Notes: generated from the sequence alone by a model not told the origin. 64,000 nucleotides of DNA from JAUIET01 sp045106985 (GCA_045106985.1 JBGCFQ010000040.1:1-64000); one strand, 5' to 3'. Shown: positions 43,575-52,835, counted from the first letter of the stretch. Numbers and translations are program-made.

Positions 43575-45086
43575 ATGACCGCTGAGAATCAGAACCATGC
43601 AGCGGGTTCGCAGCCGACGATAGACGCAGCTGACGATCACGATTATAACTATGCCGTTGTAAAGCAGTTCGCCGTTATGACCGTTATTTGGGGCATAGTT
43701 GGGATGGGCGTAGGCGTATATATTGCAGCCTTGATGATTTGGCCGCAGCTGAGTATGGACATTCCCTGGTTGTCTTTTGGACGTTTGCGTCCATTGCATA
43801 CCAATGCCGTCATATTTGCTTTTGGTGGCTCGGCCTTGTTTGCGTCATCGTTATTTGTTGTTCAACGAACGTGCTACGTAAGATTGATATCAGACCGGCT
43901 TGCGTCGGTTGTTTTTTGGGGCTGGATGCTCGTCATTGTACTTGCGGCCATCACGTTGCCTCTTGGACTAAACACCAGCAAGGAGTATGCCGAGCTAGAG
44001 TGGCCGATCGATATTTTGATCGCCGTTGTTTGGATACTGTATGCCATTCTGTTTTTTGGTACGATCATGCGTCGAAAGATATCGCATATTTATGTCGCGA
44101 ACTGGTTCTTCGGGGCATTTATTGTAACCGTTGCTGTATTGCACATAATCAATAGCCTCGCAATACCCGTTTCTCTTGGAAAGTCCTACCCAATATACTC
44201 AGGGGCGGTAGATGCAATGGTGCAGTGGTGGTATGGGCATAATGCGGTTGGCTTTTTTCTAACGGCCGGCTTTTTGGGAATGATGTATTACTTTGTTCCC
44301 AAGCAGGCCGAACGCCCGGTGTATTCCTATCGTTTGTCTATTGTGCATTTCTGGGCATTGATTGCCGTTTATATTTGGGCTGGCCCGCATCACCTGCATT
44401 ACACAGCCTTGCCAGATTGGGCGCAAAGCTTGGGCATGGTGATGTCGTTGATACTGTTGGCGCCCAGTTGGGGCGGCATGATCAACGGCATGATGACGCT
44501 CAGTGGTGCTTGGCATAAATTGCGCACAGATCCGATCTTGCGCTTTCTAATCGTATCGTTGTCATTCTATGGAATGTCGACGTTCGAAGGACCCATGATG
44601 GCAATAAAAACAGTCAATGCGCTTTCGCATTATACGGACTGGACGATTGGCCATGTTCATTCAGGTGCGCTGGGTTGGGTAGCAATGATTTCCATCGGTA
44701 CGATCTACTATTTGATTCCAGTTCTCTTTGATCGTAAGCAAATGTACAGCATTGTTTGGATCAATATCCACTTCTGGATGTCCACGATTGGCACTGTTTT
44801 ATACATAGCATCTATGTGGGTGAACGGAATTGTGCAAGGGCTCATGTGGCGTGCTTACAACAGCGATGGAACACTGACTTACAGTTTTGTGGAGAGTGTG
44901 CAAGCAAGCTATCCGGGCTACACAGTACGTTTGATAGGGGGAGGCATCTTTTTCGCCGGTATGTTGTTAATGGCCTGGAATATGTTCAAGACTATTCGTG
45001 AGCCTGAGCCGCGCGATTCGGTCAGGCTTGCAGAGTTTGAGTCTCCAGTTACGAACTCTGGTTTGATTGGAGGCGTTAGCGCATGA
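43575..45086 (+). CDS. ccoN: cbb3-type cytochrome c oxidase subunit I, CcoN
   Basis: CcoN carries the low-spin heme b and the heme b3/CuB site where oxygen is reduced. The 503 residues (ATG at 43575, AGGGGA before it) hold about 12 helices with the conserved His ligands, for example in RPLHTNAVIFAF, WYGHNAVGFFL, GPHHLHYTALPDW and IGHVHSGALGW. The Tyr that crosslinks to CuB in cbb3 oxidases is expected in the FEGPMMAIKTVNALSHYTDW region. Start of the compact ccoNOQP operon; its stop overlaps ccoO by ATGA. High oxygen affinity fits the FNR box upstream. Confidence 0.97.
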   Translation: MTAENQNHAAGSQPTIDAADDHDYNYAVVKQFAVMTVIWGIVGMGVGVYIAALMIWPQLSMDIPWLSFGRLRPLHTNAVIFAFGGSALFASSLFVVQRTCYVRLISDRLASVVFWGWMLVIVLAAITLPLGLNTSKEYAELEWPIDILIAVVWILYAILFFGTIMRRKISHIYVANWFFGAFIVTVAVLHIINSLAIPVSLGKSYPIYSGAVDAMVQWWYGHNAVGFFLTAGFLGMMYYFVPKQAERPVYSYRLSIVHFWALIAVYIWAGPHHLHYTALPDWAQSLGMVMSLILLAPSWGGMINGMMTLSGAWHKLRTDPILRFLIVSLSFYGMSTFEGPMMAIKTVNALSHYTDWTIGHVHSGALGWVAMISIGTIYYLIPVLFDRKQMYSIVWINIHFWMSTIGTVLYIASMWVNGIVQGLMWRAYNSDGTLTYSFVESVQASYPGYTVRLIGGGIFFAGMLLMAWNMFKTIREPEPRDSVRLAEFESPVTNSGLIGGVSA

Positions 45087-45688
45087 AGCATGAAGTTCTA
45101 GAAAAAAACATTGGCTTGATGATTCTGTTCATGATTCTGGCGATTAGCTTCGGAACCTTGGTAGAGCTGGTGCCATTAATGATGGAGCGTCAAACGAGAG
45201 AGCCTGCAGAAGGTTTAGAACCTCTTGCCGCGTTGCCGCTAGAGGGCCGCGACATATACATTCGAGAGGGCTGCAATAATTGCCACTCTCAAATGATTCG
45301 CACATTGCGTTCTGAAACCGAGCGCTACGGTCATTACACCATGGCCAACGAGTTAGTCTATAACCACCCGCATTTATGGGGCAGTAAGCGCACTGGGCCA
45401 GACTTGGCCAGAGTTGGCGGACGATACAGTAATGACTGGCACAGGTTGCACTTGTTTAACCCCCGCGACGTTGTACCTGAGTCAAATATGCCTTCTTATC
45501 CGTGGCTTTTTGAACGCACGTTGGATGGTTCGCACACAGCTGGAAAAATGAAGGCGCTGCGTATGGTTGGTGTGCCTTATAAGGACAGCCAGATAGCGAA
45601 TGCTGCAAACAGTGTGGATGGTAAAACGGAAGCGGACGCCCTCATTGCTTACTTACAACAATTGGGTTTGCTATTTCCCCGGAGCTAA
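45083..45688 (+). CDS. ccoO: cbb3 oxidase monoheme cytochrome c subunit CcoO
   Basis: CcoO is a membrane-anchored monoheme cytochrome c passing electrons to CcoN. The N-terminal anchor helix (IGLMILFMILAISFGTLVELVPLM) is followed by the heme site C-N-N-C-H in REGCNNCHSQMIRTL and the distal Met region ESNMPSYPWLF. The 201 residues match the usual size. It overlaps ccoN and precedes ccoQ by 5 bases. Confidence 0.97.
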   Translation: MKHEVLEKNIGLMILFMILAISFGTLVELVPLMMERQTREPAEGLEPLAALPLEGRDIYIREGCNNCHSQMIRTLRSETERYGHYTMANELVYNHPHLWGSKRTGPDLARVGGRYSNDWHRLHLFNPRDVVPESNMPSYPWLFERTLDGSHTAGKMKALRMVGVPYKDSQIANAANSVDGKTEADALIAYLQQLGLLFPRS

Positions 45689-45693
45689 TCAAT

Positions 45694-45966
45694 ATGGACA
45701 GTATTATCGACATTAACTTGCTGCGTGCACTATCTACTGTTTTGCTGTTTATAGCGTTTATAGCAATTTGCATTGTTGTATTTAGTCGCAAGCGCAAATC
45801 GTACTACGAAGATGCAGCGATGTTGCCGTTTGGTGAGGAGGGCGCGTCACGTAGACAAGTTGATTCTGGTCGAGAGTCTTCAGAAAGTTCTGTTAAAGAG
45901 AGCGGGAACTTAGGCCGCGCCTCAGGTGATTCAAGCCCCAAAACCGCTAAGGGTGAACGAGCATGA
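45694..45966 (+). CDS. ccoQ: cbb3 oxidase small subunit CcoQ
   Basis: CcoQ is the small subunit that stabilises the CcoN-CcoP contact. One transmembrane helix (LLRALSTVLLFIAFIAICIVVFS) is followed by RKRKSYYEDAAMLPFGEE, the classical end of CcoQ. Here an additional Ser/Gly/Glu-rich tail of about 40 residues follows, making 90 residues where 50-65 is usual. It overlaps ccoP by ATGA. The tail is low-complexity and probably disordered. Confidence 0.9.
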   Translation: MDSIIDINLLRALSTVLLFIAFIAICIVVFSRKRKSYYEDAAMLPFGEEGASRRQVDSGRESSESSVKESGNLGRASGDSSPKTAKGERA

Positions 45967-46853
45967 GCACTTTCTGGAGTGTATGGATAATTGTTCTAAC
46001 GGCGATAACGATAGTTGCTCTGGTTTGGCTGCTTCTAGCAACTCGAAAAATTAAGAATCCCAGAACGGATAATACAACGGGTCATGTATACGACGGTATT
46101 GTAGAAGAAGATAATCCACTACCGGCATGGTGGTTTTGGATGTTTATCCTCAGCGTTATTTTTAGCATTGCTTACCTAATTGTTTATCCGGGCTTAGGTT
46201 CATTTAGTGGCGTTCTGGGCTGGAGCTCTATAGATGAGCACGATCGCGCAGCTCGTCAAGTAGACGAGGCCTTCAGTGCAAGTGTGTCGTCGTTTGCAGA
46301 TGACTCGCTTCAGGAGCTTGCTCTTAATCCAAAGGCCAACAATATGGGCAAACGACTATTTGCCACTAACTGTTCTGTTTGCCATGGGCAAAAAGGAGAG
46401 GGTGGCTTTGGTTTCCCATCGCTTGCAGACGCACAATGGCAGTGGGGTGGAACTGAAGACCAAATATTGCATTCCATAAAGCATGGCCGTCAAGCCGCAA
46501 TGGTGGCCTGGAAGGATGTTCTCGGCCCTCAAAAGTTGCCCCACGTTGTTAGCTATGTGCGCAGCCTAAGTGGCAATGTTGATGATGCAGACGCAGGCGC
46601 GATTGAGCAGGGCAGAGAAACGTTTACTACTTACTGCGTTAGTTGTCATTCGGCTGATGGATCGGGTAACTCATTAGTTGGAGCACCGTCATTGATTGAC
46701 GACGTGTGGCTCTATGGCGGTTCTGTGGAGCAAATCTACATGTCTGTAAGCGCTGGGCGCAGCGGCCAAATGCCCGCACATGACAGTTTACTCAGTGATG
46801 TAAAAATAAATTTGCTGGCCGCGTATGTTCTAAGCCTTTCTAAAGCGGAGTAA
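45963..46853 (+). CDS. ccoP: cbb3 oxidase diheme cytochrome c subunit CcoP
   Basis: CcoP delivers electrons from soluble cytochrome c into the oxidase. Two N-terminal helices are followed by the PLPAWWFWMF signature and two cytochrome c domains: first heme NCSVCHGQKGEGG, second heme YCVSCHSADGSGN, each C-x-x-C-H. Length (296) is typical. It ends 1 base before the ccoG start. Confidence 0.97.
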   Translation: MSTFWSVWIIVLTAITIVALVWLLLATRKIKNPRTDNTTGHVYDGIVEEDNPLPAWWFWMFILSVIFSIAYLIVYPGLGSFSGVLGWSSIDEHDRAARQVDEAFSASVSSFADDSLQELALNPKANNMGKRLFATNCSVCHGQKGEGGFGFPSLADAQWQWGGTEDQILHSIKHGRQAAMVAWKDVLGPQKLPHVVSYVRSLSGNVDDADAGAIEQGRETFTTYCVSCHSADGSGNSLVGAPSLIDDVWLYGGSVEQIYMSVSAGRSGQMPAHDSLLSDVKINLLAAYVLSLSKAE

Positions 46854-46854
46854 G

Positions 46855-48309
46855 GTGGTGCCAAAACCTGCTAAGGTGCCTGACCAAAATATTCCCTTAC
46901 ATGAGTGGGCACCGGCTGAAGTTGCAGAGCTGGATCTTTACGAAAAGCGGGAAAAAATATACACCCGTAAAATAGAAGGTTTTTATCAACGGCTGCGCCA
47001 ATATACAGGGTGGCCCCTGCTGCTTGGTTACTTTTGCTTACCTTGGCTCTCATGGAGCGACAGGCAAGCGGTGCTGTTCGATTTGCCCGCCCGCAAGTTT
47101 TATATATTTGGTTTAACTATTTGGCCGCAGGATTTGTCGCTACTGGCCTTGATACTAATAATTGCGGCTTTGGCCTTGTTTTTGGTTACGTCGGTTGCGG
47201 GCCGAGTCTGGTGCGGCTATACCTGCCCGCAAACAGTATGGACCGCGATGTTTATGTGGGTTGAACAAAAAATAGAGGGTACACGTAACCAGCGGCGCAA
47301 ACTCGATGGTCAGCCGTGGTCTGTCAAGAAAGCAATTAAAAAACTGAGTAAGCACCTTGCTTGGTTGTTTATTGCATTTTCAACCGGATTTACTTTTGTA
47401 GGCTACTTTACACCCATTCACGATCTTGGTTGGCTATTTCACTCCTTGCAGCCGGGTTTTCTAGCTGTACATTGGGAACCGCTAAGCTGGGTCGTTTTTT
47501 TTACTCTGGCTACCTATTTAAACGCGGGATGGATGCGTGAGCAGGTGTGTGAGTACATGTGCCCCTATGCGCGGTTTCAGTCCGTAATGTTTGATAGCGA
47601 TACTTTGATTGTGTCTTACGATGCTGCTCGTGGCGAACCCAGGGGCTCTCGAAAACATGAGGAGGATATTGCGGAAACAGGTAAAGGCAACTGCATTGAC
47701 TGTAAGTTATGTGTGCAGGTGTGCCCTACAGGTATTGATATACGAGACGGCTTGCAATACCAATGCATCGCTTGTGCCTTATGCATAGATGCCTGTGATT
47801 CCATTATGGAGAAAATGTCTTATCCACCAGGCTTGATCAGTTACACGACTGAAAATGCATTAAACAAAGGCGATAAGGGGGAACGCCGTTTAGAGTACAT
47901 TATCAGACCGAAAGTGGTCGGCTATTCATTGGTGTTGTTAACGATGCTGGTTTTTTTTACCTGGCGTGTACTTTCAATAGACAGCGTAGAGCTGAGCGTC
48001 TTGCGTGATAGGCAGGTCATGAATACTTCAAGTAATTCTGAGTTAATAGAAAACACTTACTTACTCAAAGTAGCAAATAAACAAGATAGCCCGTTGATCT
48101 TAAACGTTGGTGTGGAATCGGCAATTCCATTAAGGCTAATGGGTTCTGCGCAATATTTTATTGGAGCAGCTGAGGTGGAGAGCTTCCGTGTAAGAGTTCA
48201 GGCAAGCAAGAACGACATGACTAAAGTCGTGATACCTATTGTTTTCAGTATCGACACTGACGGCTCTCGAATTACGCACGAAAGTCGCCTTATCGGTGAG
48301 CTACGATGA
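46855..48309 (+). CDS. ccoG: cbb3 maturation polyferredoxin CcoG (FixG/RdxA)
   Basis: CcoG is a membrane polyferredoxin that reduces copper(II) to copper(I) for cbb3 oxidase assembly. The 484 residues show transmembrane helices with VWCGYTCPQTVW and REQVCEYMCPYARFQ, then two 4Fe-4S motifs, GNCIDCKLCVQVCPTG and CIACALCIDACDS, and the C-terminal FixG Ig-like domain. The start is GTG; another GTG lies one codon later. It overlaps the short ccoH-like gene by ATGA. Confidence 0.95.
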   Translation: MVPKPAKVPDQNIPLHEWAPAEVAELDLYEKREKIYTRKIEGFYQRLRQYTGWPLLLGYFCLPWLSWSDRQAVLFDLPARKFYIFGLTIWPQDLSLLALILIIAALALFLVTSVAGRVWCGYTCPQTVWTAMFMWVEQKIEGTRNQRRKLDGQPWSVKKAIKKLSKHLAWLFIAFSTGFTFVGYFTPIHDLGWLFHSLQPGFLAVHWEPLSWVVFFTLATYLNAGWMREQVCEYMCPYARFQSVMFDSDTLIVSYDAARGEPRGSRKHEEDIAETGKGNCIDCKLCVQVCPTGIDIRDGLQYQCIACALCIDACDSIMEKMSYPPGLISYTTENALNKGDKGERRLEYIIRPKVVGYSLVLLTMLVFFTWRVLSIDSVELSVLRDRQVMNTSSNSELIENTYLLKVANKQDSPLILNVGVESAIPLRLMGSAQYFIGAAEVESFRVRVQASKNDMTKVVIPIVFSIDTDGSRITHESRLIGELR

Positions 48310-48539
48310 CGGCTCAGGAGGGGCCAGCTGTGAAGCCCTGGTACAGGGAGTTCTGGCCCTGGTTTATTATCGTACTAATGTCTTCGGTAGTTATCGCTTC
48401 TTTGTTCACCGTTGTTCTGGCGTTTAAACACAACGACGAGCCTGCTTTGGGTCACTATATGCGCGACGGGTTAGGGGTTGTTGATAGCAAGAACAGTGAC
48501 GACCGTAATACGTCGAAGGCTCGAGAGTCGGGTGAATGA
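48306..48539 (+). CDS. ccoH: Short FixH/CcoH-like protein
   Basis: A 77-residue protein. KPWYREFWPWFIIVLMSSVV with the following helix is the N-terminal signature of FixH, and the ALGHYMRDGLGV segment corresponds to the conserved YYxxGL that follows it. The Ig-like periplasmic domain that normally makes FixH around 150-170 residues is missing; the stop comes right after a Ser/Asp-rich end. The gene is not frameshifted: the next gene begins at the stop (ATGA). FixH helps assemble cbb3 with the CcoI copper pump, so a mini-form is notable. Assignment is firm by motif and position. Confidence 0.85.
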   Translation: MTAQEGPAVKPWYREFWPWFIIVLMSSVVIASLFTVVLAFKHNDEPALGHYMRDGLGVVDSKNSDDRNTSKARESGE

Positions 48540-51079
48540 GTAGCTGCTTCCATTGCGCGTTAAAATTTGTTCAAGACGATACATGGTCAACGCTGGTCGG
48601 CGAGGAGAAGCGGCTATTTTGCTGCCCTGCATGTTTAGCCGTGCACCAATGCATACAGGGGGGCGGCTTTGAAATGTATTACGAGCGCCGGTCGAGCATG
48701 GCGGAGACGCCAAATAGCGAGGCAATGAGTACAGAGTTTGAGTCACTTGACTTACTGCTCAGTGATTTACCGTTTGTAACCAAGGACGAGAGCATAGCTA
48801 GTGCGAAATTGTTGGTGGAGGGTATCCACTGCAGCGCCTGCGCGTGGCTTATTGAATCCGTAGTATCTGCTGTAGATGGCGTGGATGCGGTACAGGTCAA
48901 TCTGAGACAAGGTCACGTAAAGGTGAGTTGGCGGCTGGAGGATCAGAAATTGTCGGTCATTATGCGCGCTATCAACGCACTGGGTTACGTTGCCAGTGGC
49001 TGGTGCGAGCAAGCGCGCACTAAAGCCTATGCTGTGGAGAAGTCTGAGCTTCAAAGACGCCTAGGCGTTGCTGGTTTGCTAATGATGCAAGTGGGCATGT
49101 TGTCACTGGGTTTATACGCCGGCGATTGGCAAAGCATGGACCCCGCAACTCAAAACTTATTGCGCCTCGCGAGTTTTTTATTAGCAACAATTAGCCTACT
49201 TTACTGCGCGGCCCCCTTTTTTCGAAGCGCGTTAAGAGCTGTTTACCATACTCGGGTGAATATGGATGTTCCGATTGTCATCGCACTTGGCGTTGCTTAC
49301 ACCGTGAGTGCACACGCTACTGTGCTAGGCGGTGAGTTAGTATACTTCGATACTGTCTGCATGTTTGTGTTCTTCCTATTGCTTAGCCGGTTCATGGAGA
49401 CCTTGTCGCGCCAGCCATCAACAGTTAGTGCCGCAGGGCTTATACCCATCATCGCTCTGAAACGAAGCTCAATTGACCAGAGCTCTTCAACCGTCGATAG
49501 CCAGAAGGAAGCGCTGACCCTTGAATTCGGAAAGGAAGAGTCAGACAGCCAACTGCAACCCATGTTGAGTAAGGATCTGAAGGTGGGCGACATAATCTTA
49601 AGTCGCGGAGGCGAGGCTGTTTGTGCAGATGGCGTAATTGTTGATGGCCATAGCTGTTTTGATGAGTCGGCGTTTACCGGCGAGAGCTCTACCGTAAACA
49701 AATTGCTTGGAGACTCGGTTTTGGCTGGTAGTGTCAACTGTGGTGACTCGGTATGGGTTAAGGTCTCGCGCACTGCGAATGAAAGTAGTATTGCCCATAT
49801 TGACCGCTTGATTGATGCAGCCGATGCAAGTAAGCCCTTCTATGCCCAACTTATTGATCGTTTAAGTCCATGGTTCATTGTGACGGTTCTCACGGCTGCT
49901 GCTGTAACGGCCTCGATCTGGCTTGTAATAGATCCGTCAATGGCGCTTTCAACCAGTTTGGCTGTGCTAATTGTTAGTTGTCCCTGTGCGTTGGCATTGG
50001 CTACACCTCTAGCTCTTGCCGAGGCCCATAAGGCAGCGAGAAATGCCGGTATTGTGCCTTTCAGTGGCAGGTTTCTGCAGGTTTTGCCCTATGTCACTGA
50101 TATCGTTTTTGACAAGACTGGCACATTAACGGAAAGCACGCTGATGTTCTCCGTTGATAGCAAATCGGCTGAAAGCAATTCAAACGCCATAAAGCTTGCA
50201 GCAAGTCTTGAAGTGCATTCGCTGCATCCTATTGCGTCAGCGCTCAGGTCCGTAGCAGACGAAGCTTATCTGCCTGTCACCGCTGGGCGTGAGGTTTTAA
50301 GTTACGGGGTTGAAGGGTGTATAGCAGGCAAGTCCTATCGCTTTGGTAAGCCAAGTTGGAGTAGTGAAAAGTGTAGTGCAGAGGTGAGTGACACATTGCT
50401 CGGCGCAGCCGATTGCTTGCTGTGTGATGAGCAAAAAGTCCTGGCTTCTTTTTCATTCAGTGAAAGCCTGCGAACCGATGCGAGAGCGTGTGTAGAAGCC
50501 TTGCTGCAAGGAGCTTACCAGATTCACTTATTAAGCGGTGACACAGAGCCTAAAGTTAAACGAGTCGCACGATTGTTATCGGTCGGAAATGTGTGCGCTG
50601 AGGCGAGCCCTGAAAATAAATTGGATTATATTCATGATCTGCAAGCGCGAGGCAAAACTGTTTTAATGATTGGAGACGGCGTTAACGATGCACCTGTTCT
50701 ATCGAGTGCAGATGTTTCTATTGCTATGCACGGTGCGGCTGATATTAGCAAGTCCAGAGCTGATGCCGTCTTGATCAAAGACTCACTGATGGCTACTTTA
50801 TTCGCCTTTAGATTAGCAGACTCTGCTAAAACACTAGTGCTGCAGAACATAACTTGGGCAGCCGCGTATAACTTAATTAGTATACCTATGGCTGCGTTCG
50901 GCTTTTTGCCACCTTGGGCGGCCGCCATTGGAATGTCCTTAAGTTCTCTTGTCGTAATTTTTAATTCAAAACGACTTAGTCGCATAATGGACCAATCTAA
51001 GTCGGCAAGAGAGCGCGCTGATGGCCAGACTTCTGCTGAAGTGCGCCAAAGTATCGAGCAACCCTTGGTGGCTGGCTAA
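48536..51079 (+). CDS. ccoI: CcoI/FixI copper-exporting P-type ATPase for cbb3 assembly
   Basis: An 847-residue P1B-type ATPase that supplies copper to the cbb3 CuB site. It starts with a Cys-rich segment (CFHCAL, CCPACLAVHQC) typical of FixI, then a heavy-metal domain with CSACAWLIE. The transmembrane metal site CPCALALATP, the phosphorylation motif DKTGTLT, the loops TGES and GDGVNDAPVL are all present. A Ser/Glu-rich insertion (about residues 300-350) separates helix 4 from the actuator domain. It overlaps the short ccoH gene by ATGA and ends 2 bases before ccoS. Confidence 0.95.
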   Translation: MSSCFHCALKFVQDDTWSTLVGEEKRLFCCPACLAVHQCIQGGGFEMYYERRSSMAETPNSEAMSTEFESLDLLLSDLPFVTKDESIASAKLLVEGIHCSACAWLIESVVSAVDGVDAVQVNLRQGHVKVSWRLEDQKLSVIMRAINALGYVASGWCEQARTKAYAVEKSELQRRLGVAGLLMMQVGMLSLGLYAGDWQSMDPATQNLLRLASFLLATISLLYCAAPFFRSALRAVYHTRVNMDVPIVIALGVAYTVSAHATVLGGELVYFDTVCMFVFFLLLSRFMETLSRQPSTVSAAGLIPIIALKRSSIDQSSSTVDSQKEALTLEFGKEESDSQLQPMLSKDLKVGDIILSRGGEAVCADGVIVDGHSCFDESAFTGESSTVNKLLGDSVLAGSVNCGDSVWVKVSRTANESSIAHIDRLIDAADASKPFYAQLIDRLSPWFIVTVLTAAAVTASIWLVIDPSMALSTSLAVLIVSCPCALALATPLALAEAHKAARNAGIVPFSGRFLQVLPYVTDIVFDKTGTLTESTLMFSVDSKSAESNSNAIKLAASLEVHSLHPIASALRSVADEAYLPVTAGREVLSYGVEGCIAGKSYRFGKPSWSSEKCSAEVSDTLLGAADCLLCDEQKVLASFSFSESLRTDARACVEALLQGAYQIHLLSGDTEPKVKRVARLLSVGNVCAEASPENKLDYIHDLQARGKTVLMIGDGVNDAPVLSSADVSIAMHGAADISKSRADAVLIKDSLMATLFAFRLADSAKTLVLQNITWAAAYNLISIPMAAFGFLPPWAAAIGMSLSSLVVIFNSKRLSRIMDQSKSARERADGQTSAEVRQSIEQPLVAG

Positions 51080-51081
51080 GC

Positions 51082-51309
51082 ATGCCGAGCTTGTACCTGC
51101 TAATTCCTATCGCATTATTACTAGTGTTTGTGGCAGCTGTTTTATATTGGTGGGCGGTTCGCAGTGGTCAATACGATGATCTTGATCGTGAAGCCGATCG
51201 AATACTGTTTGAAGACGATTGCTCGAAGAGAAATCGCCAAGTACAGGTTGTCAGCCATAAGGAAAGCACACAAGTGAGTAAAACGGGGCGGCAAAGTGAG
51301 CAGCGCTGA
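51082..51309 (+). CDS. ccoS: cbb3 maturation protein CcoS
   Basis: A 75-residue single-pass membrane protein: one helix (LYLLIPIALLLVFVAAVLYWWAV), then SGQYDDLDREADRILFEDD, which is the diagnostic CcoS motif. CcoS is needed for heme insertion in cbb3 assembly. Its C-terminal basic tail is longer than in many relatives. The gene overlaps the next start by 14 bases. Confidence 0.95.
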   Translation: MPSLYLLIPIALLLVFVAAVLYWWAVRSGQYDDLDREADRILFEDDCSKRNRQVQVVSHKESTQVSKTGRQSEQR

Positions 51310-52024
51310 TATGGTATCTGCGTTTATGTTGGGCCTGCTCGGTAGCGGTCATTGCCTCTCAATGTGCGGCGGAGTGCATGGCTTACTACTGCTCGATAAG
51401 CAACCGCAACAGGGTGATGTGATTGCCAGCTCGAGCCCAGCATCGTTTCCTTTACTCTATGTTCCTTTATTCAGCATTGGCCGGGTAATGAGTTATGGCT
51501 TGGCTGGACTGGCACTGGGCAGCGTCAGTTTTTCCATTCAGTCCTTAGGATTCCATTTCGCTGTAATCGCAAAGCTATTAGCCGGATTGATGCTTGCTGC
51601 GATGGCCTGTTATACCGGTAGGTGGTGGATGGGGCTGACCAAGCTTGAAGCACTTACATCAGTCGTATGGCGTTATTTACAGCCAGCCACAAGTTCGTTA
51701 ATGCGGCCAAGCTCTCCGCAGGTCGTATTCATGTTGGGTGCATTGTGGGGTTGGATGCCCTGTGGTTTGGTGTACAGCGCTTTGTCCTGGTCGATGTTGT
51801 CTCCTGACCCCGTGGGTTCGGCGGCGCTCATGCTTATTTTTGGTGTAGGCACTTTACCTGCAATGCTAGCTGCAGGATTAACCGCCCAAAGGTTTGTAGA
51901 GTTCTTGAATAACAGCTTTGTTCGAAATTCTGCTGCGCTAATGCTACTGGTTTTCGCCCTGTGGACAATTGGTGGTGCTCTATCGATGCTGCTCGCAGAT
52001 GGGTCTATGGCACATCATCACTGA
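51296..52024 (+). CDS. TauE/SafE (UreH-like) membrane protein of the cco operon
   Basis: A 242-residue membrane protein of the sulfite-exporter TauE/SafE-like family often found behind ccoS. Six to seven helices; the start GLLGSGHCLSMCGGVHG is the characteristic G-H-C-x-x-M-C-G-G motif, a likely metal or thiol-binding site, repeated weakly at LWGWMPCGLVYS. It may help copper handling for cbb3 assembly, inferred from context only. It starts with GTG inside ccoS. End of the tight cco maturation operon. Confidence 0.88.
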   Translation: MSSADMVSAFMLGLLGSGHCLSMCGGVHGLLLLDKQPQQGDVIASSSPASFPLLYVPLFSIGRVMSYGLAGLALGSVSFSIQSLGFHFAVIAKLLAGLMLAAMACYTGRWWMGLTKLEALTSVVWRYLQPATSSLMRPSSPQVVFMLGALWGWMPCGLVYSALSWSMLSPDPVGSAALMLIFGVGTLPAMLAAGLTAQRFVEFLNNSFVRNSAALMLLVFALWTIGGALSMLLADGSMAHHH

Positions 52025-52123
52025 TGCACCAACGCCTTTAAGAGGTTCATACACTTAAGAAGAACAACGTTATTTAAAACACGGGCGAGACAGTTTTCAT
52101 CCGTAGATTTAGAGGACAGAAAA

Positions 52124-52726
52124 ATGATTGCGACCAGACACAATGAGCTTCTTAGCGAAGCAATGGATAGGGCAAAGGAGGCGGTGCGTGACGCGAGCGT
52201 TGCGGGTGTGTCAGATTCCAATGTGGCAACTCTTTCTACGGCCAGCCTCGCTTGCGTACCCTCATCACGAAGCGTAGTGATAGAAGATATTAATAGCTTC
52301 GGGCCGCTTTTTTTCGCCAACTCTGCGTCGGGTAAAGGAATTCAGATGGCCAGCAATCACAATGTCAGCTTGTGTTTTTACCTGCGCAGTTTGAGTCTGC
52401 AAATCATAATCGACGGGCAAGCTGGCATTGTATCTGACGTGGAAGCCGAGTCTATTTGGAGCAAAAGAGACCGCCAACGGCAAGTCGTATCGTGGGCAAG
52501 TAATCAATCTGAACCTAGCAGGGGCAAAGAGTCACATCAGTTTAGGATGGAAAAAGTTAGGAAGTCATTTGGCTACGAGCAAATTCCACTACCGATGAAC
52601 TGGAAAGGCTACCGTGTATTTCCGGTTCGAGTGGAGTTTTGGTATGCAAATTGGCGCAATCCGAAAGACAGGCAATGTTATCAACTCGAGAATGATTGTT
52701 GGGAACGCGTTGATCTAGAGCCCTGA
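52124..52726 (+). CDS. Divergent PdxH-family FMN-binding oxidase
   Basis: A 200-residue relative of pyridoxine 5'-phosphate oxidase. The order of elements follows PdxH: an N-terminal helix, the CVPSSRSVVIEDI strand, PLFFANSASGKG, WASNQSEP, and the C-terminal WKGYRVFPVRVEFWYANWRNP. The PdxH consensus R-x-V-x-L-K reads R-S-V-V-I-E, so the FMN-contacting Lys is replaced by Glu; the RPR-type loop is also altered (SKRDRQRQ). A true PLP-forming oxidase is therefore not certain. GAGGA precedes the ATG. It lies 99 bases after the tauE-like gene and before the FNR-controlled uspA. Confidence 0.72.
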   Translation: MIATRHNELLSEAMDRAKEAVRDASVAGVSDSNVATLSTASLACVPSSRSVVIEDINSFGPLFFANSASGKGIQMASNHNVSLCFYLRSLSLQIIIDGQAGIVSDVEAESIWSKRDRQRQVVSWASNQSEPSRGKESHQFRMEKVRKSFGYEQIPLPMNWKGYRVFPVRVEFWYANWRNPKDRQCYQLENDCWERVDLEP

Positions 52727-52763
52727 TTAAGTGAATTTAAAGGCTAGTTAGTGCTGCATTTAT

Positions 52764-52777
52764 TTGACCTGAATCAA
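52764..52777 (+). promoter_or_regulatory. Near-perfect FNR box and promoter of uspA
   Basis: TTGAC-CTGA-ATCAA differs from the FNR consensus at one base. Its centre is 41.5 bases before 52812, with TATCAT at 52800-52805 a 5-of-6 match to the -10 consensus. It stands 58 bases before the universal stress protein start. Confidence 0.82.
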
Positions 52778-52835
52778 GTCCTTCAGTATTGGGCTGTTTT
52801 ATCATTGCCTTGAGAAAACAACTCTGGAGAGAACA

